Positions 12,460 to 21,870 are shown, numbered from the stretch's first letter. The stretch is DNA of 64,000 nt from Phytobacter ursingii (GCA_901456055.1 CABDWT010000012.1:1-64000); one strand, 5' to 3'. Numbers and translations are program-made. The notes: generated by a model from the sequence alone, not told the origin.

Positions 12460-12491
12460 AAGGGCAGGGCCATCACGGCGCTGCCCTTTTG
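12460..12491 (+). terminator. Terminator-like hairpin between accD and folC
   Basis: AAGGGCAG (12460-12467) pairs with CTGCCCTT (12481-12488), followed by TT and a further T run after GC. Some read-through to folC (start 12524) is likely. Confidence 0.7.
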
Positions 12492-12523
12492 CTTTTTACA
12501 TCGTCAAACATCCTACGGGCATC

Positions 12524-13792
12524 ATGGAAAATAAACGCATTTTGCAAGCCACGTCGCCCCTGGCCGCGTGGCTTTCTTATCTGGAAAACCTGCACAGCAA
12601 AACCATTGACCTGGGACTTGAGCGCGTAAGCCAGGTTGCCGCGCGTCTTGATGTTCTGCGACCGGCACCGTTTGTCTTTACCGTCGCGGGAACCAATGGC
12701 AAAGGCACGACGTGTCGTACCCTTGAATCCATTCTTCTGGCGGCCGGTTATCGGGTGGGTGTCTACAGTTCGCCGCATCTTATCCGCTATACCGAGCGCG
12801 TTCGCGTACAGGGCGAGGAGCTGGCTGAGCTCGACCACACGCGTTCTTTTGCCGAAATTGAAGCCGTGCGCGGTGAAACCTCATTAACCTATTTTGAGTA
12901 CGGTACGCTGTCGGCGCTGTGGTTGTTTAAACAGGCGAAGCTGGACGTCGTTATCCTCGAAGTGGGACTGGGCGGGCGTCTTGACGCCACCAATATGGTT
13001 GATGCGGATGTCGCCGTCGTGACCAGTATTGCACTCGATCATACCGACTGGCTGGGGCCAGACAGAGAAAGTATCGGTCGCGAAAAAGCGGGCGTCTTCC
13101 GTGGCGGTAAACCGGCGGTGGTGGGCGAAAGCGATATGCCGTACACCATTGGCGAAGTCGCCGCGGAAAAAGGCGCTCTGCTGATGCGCCGTGGCGTGGA
13201 CTGGCAGTATGAAGTACAGCAGGGGCAGTGGCGTTTTCGCGACGGTCAGGGCGAGCTGACAGGTTTACCGCTGCCGCAGGTACCGCAGCCCAATGCGGCG
13301 ACCGCGCTTGCGGCACTGCGGGCAAGCGGGCTGGCGGTGAGCGAGCAGGCTATCCGTGACGGTATCGCCTCTGCGATTTTGCCTGGTCGCTTCCAGATTG
13401 TGCGTCATAACCCGCGTCTTATTCTGGATGTGGCGCATAATCCTCATGCGGCGGCTTACCTTGCCGGGCGGCTATCGGCAGAGCCCGGGCGAGGCCGCGT
13501 GCTGGCGGTCATCGGCATGCTGCATGATAAAGACATCGCCGGAACGCTCGCCTGTCTGGAGCCTGTGGTCGATAGCTGGTATTGTGCCCCTCTGGAGGGG
13601 CCACGCGGTGCGACGGCAGAACAATTGATGGCGCACTTACCGCAAGGGAAAGCGTATCAACACGTTGCGCAGGCCTGGCAGGCAGCGATGGCGGAGGCCA
13701 CAGCAGAAGATACCGTGCTGGTGTGTGGTTCATTCCATACGGTGGCACATGTCATGGAAGCGATGGAAGCGGGGAGAACCGGTGGCAAGTAA
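12524..13792 (+). CDS. folC: Bifunctional folylpolyglutamate / dihydrofolate synthase
   Basis: Adds L-Glu to dihydropteroate to make dihydrofolate, then extends the polyglutamate tail of reduced folates. It is a Mur-ligase-like ATPase: the P-loop GTNGKGTTCR lies near residues 57-66 and the Mur-type EVGLGGRLDATN block is near residue 146. The C-terminal ligase domain contains LDVAHNPHA. 422 residues, the E. coli length. The 3' end overlaps the dedD GTG start by 11 bp. Confidence 0.97.
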   Translation: MENKRILQATSPLAAWLSYLENLHSKTIDLGLERVSQVAARLDVLRPAPFVFTVAGTNGKGTTCRTLESILLAAGYRVGVYSSPHLIRYTERVRVQGEELAELDHTRSFAEIEAVRGETSLTYFEYGTLSALWLFKQAKLDVVILEVGLGGRLDATNMVDADVAVVTSIALDHTDWLGPDRESIGREKAGVFRGGKPAVVGESDMPYTIGEVAAEKGALLMRRGVDWQYEVQQGQWRFRDGQGELTGLPLPQVPQPNAATALAALRASGLAVSEQAIRDGIASAILPGRFQIVRHNPRLILDVAHNPHAAAYLAGRLSAEPGRGRVLAVIGMLHDKDIAGTLACLEPVVDSWYCAPLEGPRGATAEQLMAHLPQGKAYQHVAQAWQAAMAEATAEDTVLVCGSFHTVAHVMEAMEAGRTGGK

Positions 13793-14468
13793 GTTTCAGA
13801 ACCGTTTGATGGGAACCATTGTGCTGGTTGCGCTCGGGGTAATTATTCTTCCCGGGCTGCTGGACGGGCAAAAAAAGCATTATCAGGATGAGTTCGCCGC
13901 CATTCCTCTGGTACCCAAACCCGGGGATCGCGATGAACCGGATATGATGCCTGCGGCCACGCAGGCGCTCCCGGCTCAGCCGCCGGAAGGGGCGGCAGAA
14001 GAGGTGCAGGCTGGCGATGCGGCAGCGCCGTCGCTGGATGCCTCTCGTCGTGCTGTGAGTGGGGCGACGACGCCGGATGTCACGACGCAACCCGCCGCGC
14101 CGAAGCAGGCTGAACAGCCAAAACCGGCTGAGAAGCCGAAGCCACAGCCACAGAGACCCGCAGAGCAGGTAGCGGCAACCCCGCCTGCGGATCAGGCGCC
14201 CACTGCGGATAAATCGGCGCCAGTGGGGAAAGCCTGGGTAGTGCAACTGGGTGCGCTTAAGAACGCCGATAAAGTTAATGAGATTGTCGGTAAACTGCGC
14301 GGCGCAGGTTATCGCGTTTATACCGCGCCAACTACGCCAGTACAGGGTAAAATCACACGCATCCTGGTGGGCCCGGACGCATCGAAAGATAAACTTAAGG
14401 GATCGCTTGAGGAGCTTAAACAGCTGTCAGGTTTGAGCGGCGTGGTAATGGGTTATAGCGCGAACTAG
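13782..14468 (+). CDS. dedD: Septal SPOR-domain protein DedD
   Basis: Cell-division protein that binds denuded septal glycan and helps activate septal peptidoglycan synthesis. It has an N-terminal membrane anchor (about residues 9-25, GTIVLVALGVIILPGLL), a Pro/Ala/Lys-rich linker of low complexity (about residues 55-145) and a C-terminal SPOR domain (about 150-225) with VVQLGALKNADKVNEIV. I start at GTG 13782 (VASKFQNRLMG), the known DedD N-terminus; it overlaps folC by 11 bp, implying coupling. Gives 228 residues; E. coli has 220, and the linker length accounts for the difference. Confidence 0.95.
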   Translation: MASKFQNRLMGTIVLVALGVIILPGLLDGQKKHYQDEFAAIPLVPKPGDRDEPDMMPAATQALPAQPPEGAAEEVQAGDAAAPSLDASRRAVSGATTPDVTTQPAAPKQAEQPKPAEKPKPQPQRPAEQVAATPPADQAPTADKSAPVGKAWVVQLGALKNADKVNEIVGKLRGAGYRVYTAPTTPVQGKITRILVGPDASKDKLKGSLEELKQLSGLSGVVMGYSAN

Positions 14469-14483
14469 TGTGCGTTTTGTACC

Positions 14484-14584
14484 CCCTCACTTTGTCCCTC
14501 TCCCCAACGGGAGAGGGTGAAAAACGGCGTTGGATCGATCTTCTCACTCTTTCTGGGAGAGGCCCGGAGGGAAGGGAGACTGGG
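14484..14584. repeat. Palindromic intergenic repeat between dedD and cvpA
   Basis: A hairpin CCCTCTCC (14496-14503) / GGAGAGGG (14510-14517) is followed about 40 bp on by an inverted-orientation CTGGGAGAGGCCCGGAGGG unit. The layout resembles an inverted pair of the CCTCTCCC-type REP elements common in enterobacterial gaps. It explains a spurious minus-strand reading frame across this gap. Confidence 0.6.
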
Positions 14585-14684
14585 TTTTTGACACCAATAA
14601 AACACGCCCGAAGAGGCTAAAGATTCGATGGCGTTGAATATTTTTTCAGCGCCATTTTTATTTACGCGCGGGAAGGAAATCCCT

Positions 14685-14713
14685 ACGCAAACGTTTTCTT
14701 TTTCTGTTAGAAT
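14685..14713 (+). promoter_or_regulatory. PurR operator and promoter of cvpA-purF
   Basis: ACGCAAACGTTTTCTT (14685-14700) matches the PurR consensus ACGCAAACGTTTGCGT closely in its first half. It covers the -35 region of a promoter whose -10 is TAGAAT at 14708-14713. Repression by PurR with hypoxanthine or guanine is known for this operon. Confidence 0.85.
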
Positions 14714-14755
14714 GCGCCCCGAACTGGACGACAGGGCGTAAATCGTGGGACACAT

Positions 14756-15244
14756 ATGGTCTGGATTGATTACGCCATCATCGCGGTGATTGGTTTTTCC
14801 TGTCTGGTTAGCCTCATCCGCGGCTTTGTTCGTGAAGCGTTATCACTGGTGACATGGGGTTGTGCTTTCTTTGTTGCCAGTCATTACTACACTTACCTGT
14901 CAGTCTGGTTTACGGGCTTTGAAGACGAACTGGTGCGCAATGGGATCTCCATCGCCATCCTGTTCATCGCGACGCTGATTGTTGGCGCTATCGTCAATTA
15001 CGTGATAAGTCAACTTGTGGAGAAAACCGGCCTGTCGGGTACAGACAGGGTGTTGGGGATCTGTTTTGGCGCGCTACGCGGGGTGCTAATCGTCGCCGCC
15101 ATTCTGTTCTTTCTCGATACCTTTACGGGCCTGTCAAAAAGCGAAGACTGGCAGAAGTCGCAGCTTATCCCGCAATTCAGTTTCATCATCAGATGGTTCT
15201 TTGACTATCTGCAAAGTTCGTCAAGTTTCTTGCCCAGGGCGTAA
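14756..15244 (+). CDS. cvpA: Inner-membrane protein CvpA
   Basis: A 162-residue membrane protein with four hydrophobic segments (about residues 5-22, 30-48, 66-86, 103-121). It was first found as required for colicin V production and has later been tied to envelope homeostasis. The sequence [21 protein letters not shown] at the N-terminus is characteristic. First gene of the PurR-controlled operon with purF, which starts 35 bp later. Confidence 0.96.
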   Translation: MVWIDYAIIAVIGFSCLVSLIRGFVREALSLVTWGCAFFVASHYYTYLSVWFTGFEDELVRNGISIAILFIATLIVGAIVNYVISQLVEKTGLSGTDRVLGICFGALRGVLIVAAILFFLDTFTGLSKSEDWQKSQLIPQFSFIIRWFFDYLQSSSSFLPRA

Positions 15245-15279
15245 TCGCTCTGAGATGTGGCTTAACGAGGAAAAGACGT

Positions 15280-16797
15280 ATGTGCGGTATTGTCGGTATC
15301 GCCGGTGTTATGCCGGTCAACCAGTCGATTTATGACGCGTTATCGGTGCTTCAGCACCGTGGTCAGGATGCCGCTGGCATCATCACGATCGATGCAAATA
15401 ATTGTTTCCGTCTGCGCAAAGCAAATGGTCTGGTCAACGATGTTTTCGAAGCCCGCCATATGCAGCGTCTTCAGGGCAACATGGGTATTGGCCATGTGCG
15501 TTACCCAACCGCTGGCAGTTCCAGCGCCTCCGAGGCTCAGCCTTTTTACGTTAACTCCCCTTACGGCATCACACTTGCCCATAACGGCAACCTGACCAAT
15601 GCCCACGAGCTGCGTAAAAAGCTGTTTGAAGAAAAACGCCGCCACATCAACACCACGTCTGATTCAGAAATCCTGCTGAACATTTTCGCCAGCGAGCTGG
15701 ATAACTTCCGCCATTACCCGCTGGAAGCAGATAACATTTTCGCCGCTGTCGCCGCGACCAACCGCCAGATTCGTGGCGCGTACGCCTGTGTTGCGATGAT
15801 CATCGGCCACGGTATGGTTGCTTTCCGCGACCCGAACGGTATTCGTCCCCTGGTACTGGGCAAACGCGATATTGGCGATGGCCGCACCGAGTTCATGGTC
15901 GCGTCTGAAAGCGTGGCTCTCGATACGCTGGGCTTTGAATTCCTGCGTGATATCGCGCCGGGCGAAGCTGTCTACATCACCGAAAAAGGCCAGCTGTTTA
16001 CCCGCCAGTGCGCGGATAATCCGGTCAGCAACCCGTGCCTGTTCGAATACGTCTATTTTGCGCGTCCGGACTCCTTCATCGACAAAATCTCCGTCTACAG
16101 CGCGCGTGTCAATATGGGCACGAAGCTTGGCGAGAAGATTGCGCGTGAATGGGAAGATCTGGATATCGACGTGGTCATTCCCATCCCGGAAACCTCCTGC
16201 GATATCGCGCTGGAAATCGCCCGTATTCTGGGTAAGCCGTACCGTCAGGGTTTTGTGAAAAACCGCTACGTTGGCCGCACCTTTATCATGCCGGGTCAGC
16301 AACTGCGTCGTAAATCTGTCCGCCGTAAGCTGAACGCGAACCGCGCTGAATTCCGCGACAAAAACGTCCTGCTGGTAGATGATTCCATTGTGCGTGGTAC
16401 CACCTCTGAGCAGATTATTGAGATGGCGCGTGAAGCCGGAGCGAAGAAAGTGTACCTCGCCTCTGCGGCGCCGGAAATTCGTTTCCCGAACGTGTACGGC
16501 ATCGATATGCCGACTGCAAACGAACTGATTGCGCATGGTCGTGAAGTGGATGAGATTCGCCAGATCATCGGCGCTGATGGCCTGATTTTCCAGGATCTGA
16601 GTGATCTGATCGACGCCGTACGCGCGGAAAACCCGGATATCCAGCAGTTCGAATGCTCGGTATTTAACGGCGTGTACGTCACCAAAGACGTTAACCAGCA
16701 GTACCTCGATTATCTCGATTCCCTGCGTAATGATGATGCCAAAGCGGTACAGCGTCAGAACGAAGTGGAAAACTTAGAGATGCACAACGAAGGGTAA
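15280..16797 (+). CDS. purF: Amidophosphoribosyltransferase
   Basis: Commits PRPP to purine synthesis by making 5-phosphoribosylamine with glutamine as the amine donor. The N-terminal nucleophile Cys2 (MCGIVGIAG) defines the Ntn glutaminase domain (about 1-235). The phosphoribosyltransferase domain contains the PRPP loop [13 protein letters not shown] (about residues 363-375). 505 residues, E. coli length. Second gene of the cvpA operon. A T-less hairpin follows. Confidence 0.98.
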   Translation: MCGIVGIAGVMPVNQSIYDALSVLQHRGQDAAGIITIDANNCFRLRKANGLVNDVFEARHMQRLQGNMGIGHVRYPTAGSSSASEAQPFYVNSPYGITLAHNGNLTNAHELRKKLFEEKRRHINTTSDSEILLNIFASELDNFRHYPLEADNIFAAVAATNRQIRGAYACVAMIIGHGMVAFRDPNGIRPLVLGKRDIGDGRTEFMVASESVALDTLGFEFLRDIAPGEAVYITEKGQLFTRQCADNPVSNPCLFEYVYFARPDSFIDKISVYSARVNMGTKLGEKIAREWEDLDIDVVIPIPETSCDIALEIARILGKPYRQGFVKNRYVGRTFIMPGQQLRRKSVRRKLNANRAEFRDKNVLLVDDSIVRGTTSEQIIEMAREAGAKKVYLASAAPEIRFPNVYGIDMPTANELIAHGREVDEIRQIIGADGLIFQDLSDLIDAVRAENPDIQQFECSVFNGVYVTKDVNQQYLDYLDSLRNDDAKAVQRQNEVENLEMHNEG

Positions 16798-16808
16798 TCG
16801 ACCCGTTT

Positions 16809-16832
16809 CGCCCTCTCCGTCCGGAGGGGGCG
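16809..16832 (+). terminator. Hairpin after purF
   Basis: CGCCCTCTCC (16809-16818) pairs with GGAGGGGGCG (16823-16832) around GTCC. No T run follows, so it may stabilise the 3' end or attenuate read-through into ubiX rather than terminate. Confidence 0.5.
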
Positions 16833-16898
16833 CTCATCAGTTGCAACTGCTGACATAATGCGGCAAAGTCTGCCTCAGTGTAGATAAAGGCGACGGAT

Positions 16899-17480
16899 AT
16901 GAAACGACTCATTGTGGGGATCTCAGGGGCCAGCGGTGCGATTTACGGCGTGCGCTTGTTGCAGATATTACGCGACGTGGCAGACATTGAAACCCATCTG
17001 GTGATGAGCCCGGCTGCGCGTCAGACCCTCTCCCTCGAAACCGATTTTTCCCTGCGTGATGTTCAGGCTATGGCGGATGTCGTGCACGATGCCCGCGATA
17101 TCGCCGCCAACATCTCTTCCGGCTCCTTTAAGACCGCGGGCATGGTGGTGTTGCCCTGCTCGATAAAAACGCTCTCTGGCATTGTCCACAGCTATACCGA
17201 CGGCCTGCTGACGCGTGCGGCGGATGTGGTGTTAAAAGAGCGTCGCCCGCTGGTGCTGTGCGTGCGTGAAACGCCGCTGCATTTAGGCCATCTGCGTTTG
17301 ATGACGCAAGCGGCGGAACTGGGCGCCGTTATCATGCCGCCGGTACCTGCGTTTTATCATGCGCCGAAATCGCTGGATGACATCATTAACCAGACCGTGA
17401 ATCGCGTCCTGGATCAGTTTGATATTACTCTGCCGGAAGATTTATTCATCCGCTGGCAGGGAGGAAATGCCTCCAGATAG
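16899..17480 (+). CDS. ubiX: Flavin prenyltransferase UbiX
   Basis: Attaches a dimethylallyl group to FMN, making the prenyl-FMN cofactor used by the ubiquinone decarboxylase UbiD. The FMN loop is at the N-terminus (IVGISGASGAIYG, about residues 5-17), with a VLPCSIKTLSGI segment (about 85-96) and a C-terminal VPAFYHAPKSLDD block. 193 residues, a few more than in E. coli. 101 bp separate it from purF and it may be read from the purF transcript. Confidence 0.96.
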   Translation: MKRLIVGISGASGAIYGVRLLQILRDVADIETHLVMSPAARQTLSLETDFSLRDVQAMADVVHDARDIAANISSGSFKTAGMVVLPCSIKTLSGIVHSYTDGLLTRAADVVLKERRPLVLCVRETPLHLGHLRLMTQAAELGAVIMPPVPAFYHAPKSLDDIINQTVNRVLDQFDITLPEDLFIRWQGGNASR

Positions 17481-17498
17481 TGCGCATTATTGCCCGAT

Positions 17499-17519
17499 GC
17501 CCTTTTTTAGGGCGTTTTT
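17499..17519 (+). terminator. Short terminator after ubiX
   Basis: GCCC (17499-17502) pairs with GGGC (17510-17513) across a T-rich loop and is followed by GTTTTT. The stem is short, so efficiency is uncertain. Confidence 0.5.
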
Positions 17520-17671
17520 GCAATCGTGATCATATCCTCAACATTTAATTCCTTTTTTCCCCCTGTTAACACTCCGGTTCGTTCGGCAGACCTGCTATCT
17601 TTCACCATTAAGGGTAATTTGCAACGTTTTATTAACAAATTTAACGCTGTTGTTTTTCAGCGCTAAAAATC

Positions 17672-17687
17672 TGGCATAAGACGTGCA
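17672..17687 (+). promoter_or_regulatory. Sigma-54 promoter of argT
   Basis: TGGCATAAGACGTGCA keeps the -24 GG and -12 GC of the sigma-54 consensus TGGCACRNNNNTTGCA with correct spacing. The NtrC-dependent nitrogen-regulated argT promoter is known in Salmonella. A weak NtrC-like dyad (17601-17617) lies about 90 bp upstream of the expected start. Confidence 0.8.
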
Positions 17688-17754
17688 AGTAAACTCGCAG
17701 CAACACACAACACAACGCAGCACAAAATAAAATCAGAATACTTGAGGGTAATGT

Positions 17755-18537
17755 ATGAAGAAGACGGTTATTGCTCTGTCTTTACTGCTGGGCCTGTCCG
17801 CGGCATCCAGTGTTTACGCAGCGCTTCCCCAGACTGTACGCATTGGTACGGATGCGACATACGCACCTTTCTCTTCTAAAGATGCGAAAGGGAATTTTGT
17901 CGGTTTTGACATCGATCTCGGTAATGAGATGTGTACCCGCATCAAGGTCAAATGTACCTGGGTTGGCAGCGATTTTGACGCGCTTATCCCGTCCCTGAAA
18001 GCGAAGAAAATTGACGCGATTATCTCCTCCCTCTCGATTACCGAAAAACGTCAGCAGGAGATTGCCTTCTCCGACAAACTCTACGCTGCTGATTCCCGTC
18101 TGATTGCCAAAAAAGGCTCGCCGATCGTGCCGACGCTGGACTCTCTGAAAGGCAAACACGTAGGGGTATTGCAGGGGTCTACGCAAGAAGGTTATGCGAA
18201 CGACAACTGGCGCACTAAAGGTATCGACGTGGTGGCCTACCAGAACCAGGATCTGATTTACTCTGATCTCGCCGCAGGCCGTCTGGACGCTGCATTCCAG
18301 GACGAAGTGGCTGCCAGCGAAGGCTTCCTGAAACAGCCTGCCGGGAAAGATTTTGCGTTCGCCGGTCCGTCCGTTAAAGATAAAAAATACTTTGGCGACG
18401 GTACGGGTATCGGTCTGCGTAAAGATGACACCGAGCTGAAAGCGGCCTTCGACAAAGCCTTCGCTGAAATGCGTAAAGACGGTACCTACGATAAGCTCGC
18501 GAAGAAATATTTCGACTTTAACGTCTACGGCGAGTAA
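17755..18537 (+). CDS. argT: Lysine/arginine/ornithine-binding periplasmic protein
   Basis: Periplasmic receptor (LAO protein) that feeds Lys, Arg and Orn to the HisQMP membrane complex. A signal peptide of about 22 residues ([21 protein letters not shown]) precedes [14 protein letters not shown]. The solute-binding family 3 signature [11 protein letters not shown] is near residue 52. 260 residues as in E. coli. It is a paralogue of hisJ, lying 253 bp upstream of it in the same direction. Sigma-54 control is indicated by the promoter upstream. Confidence 0.97.
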   Translation: MKKTVIALSLLLGLSAASSVYAALPQTVRIGTDATYAPFSSKDAKGNFVGFDIDLGNEMCTRIKVKCTWVGSDFDALIPSLKAKKIDAIISSLSITEKRQQEIAFSDKLYAADSRLIAKKGSPIVPTLDSLKGKHVGVLQGSTQEGYANDNWRTKGIDVVAYQNQDLIYSDLAAGRLDAAFQDEVAASEGFLKQPAGKDFAFAGPSVKDKKYFGDGTGIGLRKDDTELKAAFDKAFAEMRKDGTYDKLAKKYFDFNVYGE

Positions 18538-18628
18538 AGCAGCCTGTTTTTTGGGATAAATGATGCGCCATTTTGGCTTGCCAGGATGGTGCATAAATAC
18601 GCGTGATGTTTCAAAGTGGTGCGGTTGA

Positions 18629-18645
18629 CGCACCGAAATGGCGCA
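18629..18645 (+). promoter_or_regulatory. NtrC-like dyad upstream of hisJ
   Basis: CGCACCGAAATGGCGCA fits the NtrC consensus TGCACC-N5-GGTGCA with two conservative departures in the arms. It lies in the argT-hisJ gap. Function is inferred. Confidence 0.45.
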
Positions 18646-18711
18646 ATGATGCATAGTTAAGCAAAAACCATGCAAAAAAAGCCGCCGGGCGGGCAGAATG
18701 CTTTGCCTTGC

Positions 18712-18730
18712 CGTGCCATATGATGGCACG
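18712..18730. repeat. Perfect 8-bp palindrome upstream of hisJ
   Basis: CGTGCCAT (18712-18719) and ATGGCACG (18723-18730) are perfect inverted copies separated by ATG. It lies about 60 bp before the hisJ start and could be an operator or a small RNA hairpin. Confidence 0.6.
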
Positions 18731-18790
18731 ATAGCGACACCGTATTCTTCTAATAAATCCCTTAGGAAAGACAGTCTGTTGAGGATAATT

Positions 18791-19573
18791 ATGAAAAAAC
18801 TGGTGTTATCACTTTCTCTGGTGCTCGCTATCTCCAGCGTTTCAGGCGCATTCGCAGCAATCCCGCAAAAACTCCGCATCGGCACTGACCCAACTTATGC
18901 TCCTTTCGAATCGAAAAATTCGCAGGGTGAATTGGTTGGTTTTGATATCGATCTGGCGAAAGAGCTGTGCACGCGTATCAAAACCCAGTGTGTGTTTATT
19001 GAAAACCCACTGGACGCGCTGATTCCTTCGCTTAAAGCGAAAAAAATCGACGCCATCATGTCATCACTCTCAATTACTGAAAAACGCCAACAGGAAATTT
19101 CGTTCACCGACAAACTGTATGCTGCGGATTCTCGTCTGGTCGTGGCGAAAGACTCCGACATCGTTCCGGATCTCGCGAAGCTGAAAGGCAAACGCATTGG
19201 CGTATTGCAGGGCACCACGCAGGAAACATACGGTAACGTTCACTGGGCACCTCAGGGTGTTGAAATCGTCTCCTACCAGGGGCAGGACAATATCTATTCT
19301 GATCTGACCGCAGGCCGTATTGACGCTGCGTTTCAGGATGAAGTGGCCGCCAGCGAAGGTTTCCTGAAAACGGCGATGGGTAAAGACTACAAATTTGGCG
19401 GTCCGTCCATTAAAGACGAGAAGCTGTTTGGCGTCGGCACCGGTATGGGTATTCGTAAAGACGATAACGAACTGCGTGAAGCGCTGAATAAAGCGTTCGC
19501 GGAAATGCGTGCAGACGGAACTTACGAAAAACTGGCGAAAAAGTATTTTGATTTTGATGTTTATGGTGGTTAA
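18791..19573 (+). CDS. hisJ: Histidine-binding periplasmic protein
   Basis: High-affinity periplasmic L-histidine receptor of the HisQMP2 importer. The start at ATG 18791 gives a signal peptide ([21 protein letters not shown], cleavage before [14 protein letters not shown]) and 260 residues, and has the ribosome site GAGGATAA. An upstream in-frame ATG at 18698 would destroy the signal peptide and is rejected. It shares the SBP family 3 fold and long identical stretches with argT, consistent with an old tandem duplication. Confidence 0.97.
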   Translation: MKKLVLSLSLVLAISSVSGAFAAIPQKLRIGTDPTYAPFESKNSQGELVGFDIDLAKELCTRIKTQCVFIENPLDALIPSLKAKKIDAIMSSLSITEKRQQEISFTDKLYAADSRLVVAKDSDIVPDLAKLKGKRIGVLQGTTQETYGNVHWAPQGVEIVSYQGQDNIYSDLTAGRIDAAFQDEVAASEGFLKTAMGKDYKFGGPSIKDEKLFGVGTGMGIRKDDNELREALNKAFAEMRADGTYEKLAKKYFDFDVYGG

Positions 19574-19596
19574 TTCCACGCGTGTTTAACGTGCGA

Positions 19597-19616
19597 CCCC
19601 TTCCGCCCGGAAGGGG
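19597..19616 (+). promoter_or_regulatory. Stable hairpin between hisJ and hisQ
   Basis: CCCCTTCC (19597-19604) pairs perfectly with GGAAGGGG (19609-19616) around GCCC. No T run follows. In Salmonella a REP element occupies this gap and helps keep the binding protein more abundant than the membrane proteins; this hairpin may play the same mRNA-stabilising part. Confidence 0.65.
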
Positions 19617-19655
19617 AAGAGACGCGGCAGACACGAATACGACAGGACAGGCTGC

Positions 19656-20342
19656 ATGCTGTATGGTTTTTCTCAAGTTATCTTTCATGGTGCCCTTGTC
19701 ACGCTGGAACTGGCTATCAGTTCCGTGGTGCTGGCGGTACTGATTGGCCTGGCCGGTGCGGGCGCAAAGCTCTCTAAAAACCGTCCGTTAGCGCTGGTTT
19801 TTGAAGGCTACACCACATTGATTCGCGGCGTGCCCGATCTGGTGCTGATGCTGCTGATTTTTTACGGATTACAAATAGCCCTCAACACGCTGACCGATGC
19901 GATGGGTATGGAGCAACTCGATATTGATCCGATGGTGGCGGGCATTATCACCCTGGGGTTTATTTATGGTGCCTATTTCACCGAAACCTTCCGCGGCGCT
20001 TATATGGCGGTGCCGAAAGGGCATATCGAGGCTGCCACCGCGTTTGGTTTCACCAACTCACAGACCTTCCGCCGTATTTTGTTTCCGGCCATGATGCGCT
20101 TTGCCTTGCCGGGGATTGGCAACAACTGGCAGGTTATTCTCAAAGCGACGGCGTTAGTGTCGTTATTGGGACTCGAAGATGTGGTGAAAGCCACGCAGCT
20201 CGCCGGGAAAAGTACCTGGGAGCCGTTCTACTTTGCCGTCGTGTGCGGCTTGATTTATCTGGTATTTACCACCGTTTCTAATGGCGTACTGCTTCTTCTC
20301 GAACGTCGCTACTCCGTAGGTGTGAAGAGGGCTGACCTGTGA
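19656..20342 (+). CDS. hisQ: Histidine/LAO ABC transporter permease HisQ
   Basis: One of two integral membrane subunits of the His/Lys/Arg/Orn importer. 228 residues with about five membrane spans. The inner-membrane coupling (EAA) loop reads EAATAFGFTNSQTFRRILFP (about residues 127-146) and binds HisP. The last four bases overlap the hisM GTG start. Family and position leave no doubt. Confidence 0.97.
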   Translation: MLYGFSQVIFHGALVTLELAISSVVLAVLIGLAGAGAKLSKNRPLALVFEGYTTLIRGVPDLVLMLLIFYGLQIALNTLTDAMGMEQLDIDPMVAGIITLGFIYGAYFTETFRGAYMAVPKGHIEAATAFGFTNSQTFRRILFPAMMRFALPGIGNNWQVILKATALVSLLGLEDVVKATQLAGKSTWEPFYFAVVCGLIYLVFTTVSNGVLLLLERRYSVGVKRADL

Positions 20343-21055
20343 TCGAGATTATTCAGGAGTACTGGAAATCGCTGCTGTGGACCGATGGTTACCGCTTTAC
20401 CGGGGTGGCTATTACCCTGTGGCTGTTGATTTCCTCGGTAGTGATGGGCGGAATAATGGCGGTGTTTATGGCCATTGGTCGCGTTTCCAGCAACAAATAT
20501 ATTCAATTTCCCATCTGGCTGTTCACCTACATTTTTCGCGGTACGCCGCTGTATGTGCAGTTGCTGGTGTTTTACTCAGGTATGTACACGCTGGAAATTG
20601 TGAAGGGAACGGAGCTGCTGAATGCGTTTTTCCGCAGTGGTCTTAATTGTACGGTGCTGGCATTAACCCTGAATACCTGTGCTTACACTACGGAGATTTT
20701 CGCCGGCGCGATCCGTTCGGTACCGGCCGGGGAAATTGAAGCCGCCCGCGCCTATGGTTTCTCGTCGGTGAAAATGTATCGCTGTATTATTCTGCCCTCG
20801 GCGCTGCGCATTGCGCTGCCGGCCTACAGCAACGAAGTGATCTTGATGCTCCACTCGACCGCGCTGGCTTTTACCGCGACGGTGCCGGATCTGCTCAAAA
20901 TCGCCCGTGATATTAACTCCGCGACTTACCAGCCGTTCACCGCGTTTGGTATTGCGGCAGTACTGTATTTGATCATCTCTTATGCGCTGATTAGCCTGTT
21001 CCGCAAGGCGGAAAAACGCTGGCTGCAGCATATAAAACCTTCTTCGACGCACTGA
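20339..21055 (+). CDS. hisM: Histidine/LAO ABC transporter permease HisM
   Basis: Partner permease of HisQ; 238 residues, about five spans. The coupling loop [15 protein letters not shown] (about residues 138-152) is present. It starts at GTG 20339 inside the hisQ stop (GTGA overlap), so its translation depends on HisQ. The start matches the known [20 protein letters not shown]-terminus. hisP follows after 7 bp. Confidence 0.97.
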   Translation: MIEIIQEYWKSLLWTDGYRFTGVAITLWLLISSVVMGGIMAVFMAIGRVSSNKYIQFPIWLFTYIFRGTPLYVQLLVFYSGMYTLEIVKGTELLNAFFRSGLNCTVLALTLNTCAYTTEIFAGAIRSVPAGEIEAARAYGFSSVKMYRCIILPSALRIALPAYSNEVILMLHSTALAFTATVPDLLKIARDINSATYQPFTAFGIAAVLYLIISYALISLFRKAEKRWLQHIKPSSTH

Positions 21056-21062
21056 GAACATC

Positions 21063-21836
21063 ATGTCTGACAATAAATTAAACGTTATCGATTTGCATAA
21101 ACGCTACGGCGAACATGAGGTGCTGAAAGGGGTGTCGCTGCAGGCTAATGCCGGGGATGTGATCAGCATTATTGGCTCGTCAGGTTCCGGTAAAAGTACC
21201 TTTCTGCGCTGCATAAACTTCCTTGAGAAGCCAAGTGAAGGGACGATCATCGTCAATGGCGAGAACATCAATCTGGTGCGCGATAAAGACGGTCAGTTAC
21301 GCGTAGCCGATAAGCAGCAACTGCGTTTGTTGCGTACTCGCCTGACGATGGTATTTCAGCATTTCAACCTGTGGAGCCACATGACGGTGCTGGAAAACGT
21401 CATGGAAGCGCCAATTCAGGTGCTGGGTTTGAGCAAACAAGAGGCCCGCGAGCGTGCGGTGAAATACCTGGCGAAAGTGGGCATTGATGGTATTCAGCAG
21501 GCGAAATACCCGGTGCATCTCTCTGGCGGTCAGCAGCAGCGCGTCTCTATTGCACGTGCGCTGGCCATGGAACCGGAAGTGTTGCTGTTTGACGAACCCA
21601 CTTCCGCGCTGGATCCGGAGCTGGTGGGCGAAGTGCTGCGCATCATGCAACAACTGGCGGAAGAGGGGAAAACCATGGTGGTGGTGACGCATGAAATGGG
21701 CTTTGCCCGCCATGTCTCTACCCATGTGATTTTCCTGCATCAGGGCAAAATTGAAGAAGAGGGCGCGCCGGATGAGCTGTTCGGCAACCCGAAAAGCCCA
21801 CGTCTGCAGCAGTTCCTCAAAGGTTCGCTCAAGTAA
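21063..21836 (+). CDS. hisP: Histidine/LAO ABC transporter ATP-binding protein HisP
   Basis: ATPase that powers import by HisQM with HisJ or ArgT. Walker [10 protein letters not shown] (about residues 38-46), signature LSGGQQQR, Walker [13 protein letters not shown] and the switch His in VVTHEMGFA are all intact. 257 residues. It ends the his transport operon at a strong hairpin shared with the convergent SorC-type gene. Confidence 0.98.
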   Translation: MSDNKLNVIDLHKRYGEHEVLKGVSLQANAGDVISIIGSSGSGKSTFLRCINFLEKPSEGTIIVNGENINLVRDKDGQLRVADKQQLRLLRTRLTMVFQHFNLWSHMTVLENVMEAPIQVLGLSKQEARERAVKYLAKVGIDGIQQAKYPVHLSGGQQQRVSIARALAMEPEVLLFDEPTSALDPELVGEVLRIMQQLAEEGKTMVVVTHEMGFARHVSTHVIFLHQGKIEEEGAPDELFGNPKSPRLQQFLKGSLK

Positions 21837-21842
21837 TCTGCG

Positions 21843-21870
21843 GGCTACCGGCGCTCGCCGGTAGCCGCTT
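21843..21870. terminator. Convergent terminator after hisP and the SorC-type gene
   Basis: GGCTACCGGC (21843-21852) pairs perfectly with GCCGGTAGCC (21857-21866) around GCTC. The downstream T-rich tract is short (GCTTATTCC). It also ends at the stop of the minus-strand gene. Confidence 0.7.

Noticed and set aside
14465-14755. 96-codon minus-strand frame between dedD and cvpA
   Set aside because: It crosses the palindromic repeat, the PurR operator and the cvpA promoter; the LSRWGEGQSEG part is a usual artefact of this repeat type.
17782-18885. 367-codon minus-strand frame across argT and the hisJ leader
   Set aside because: Runs against argT, the intergenic control region and the hisJ signal peptide; composition is that of a reversed frame.
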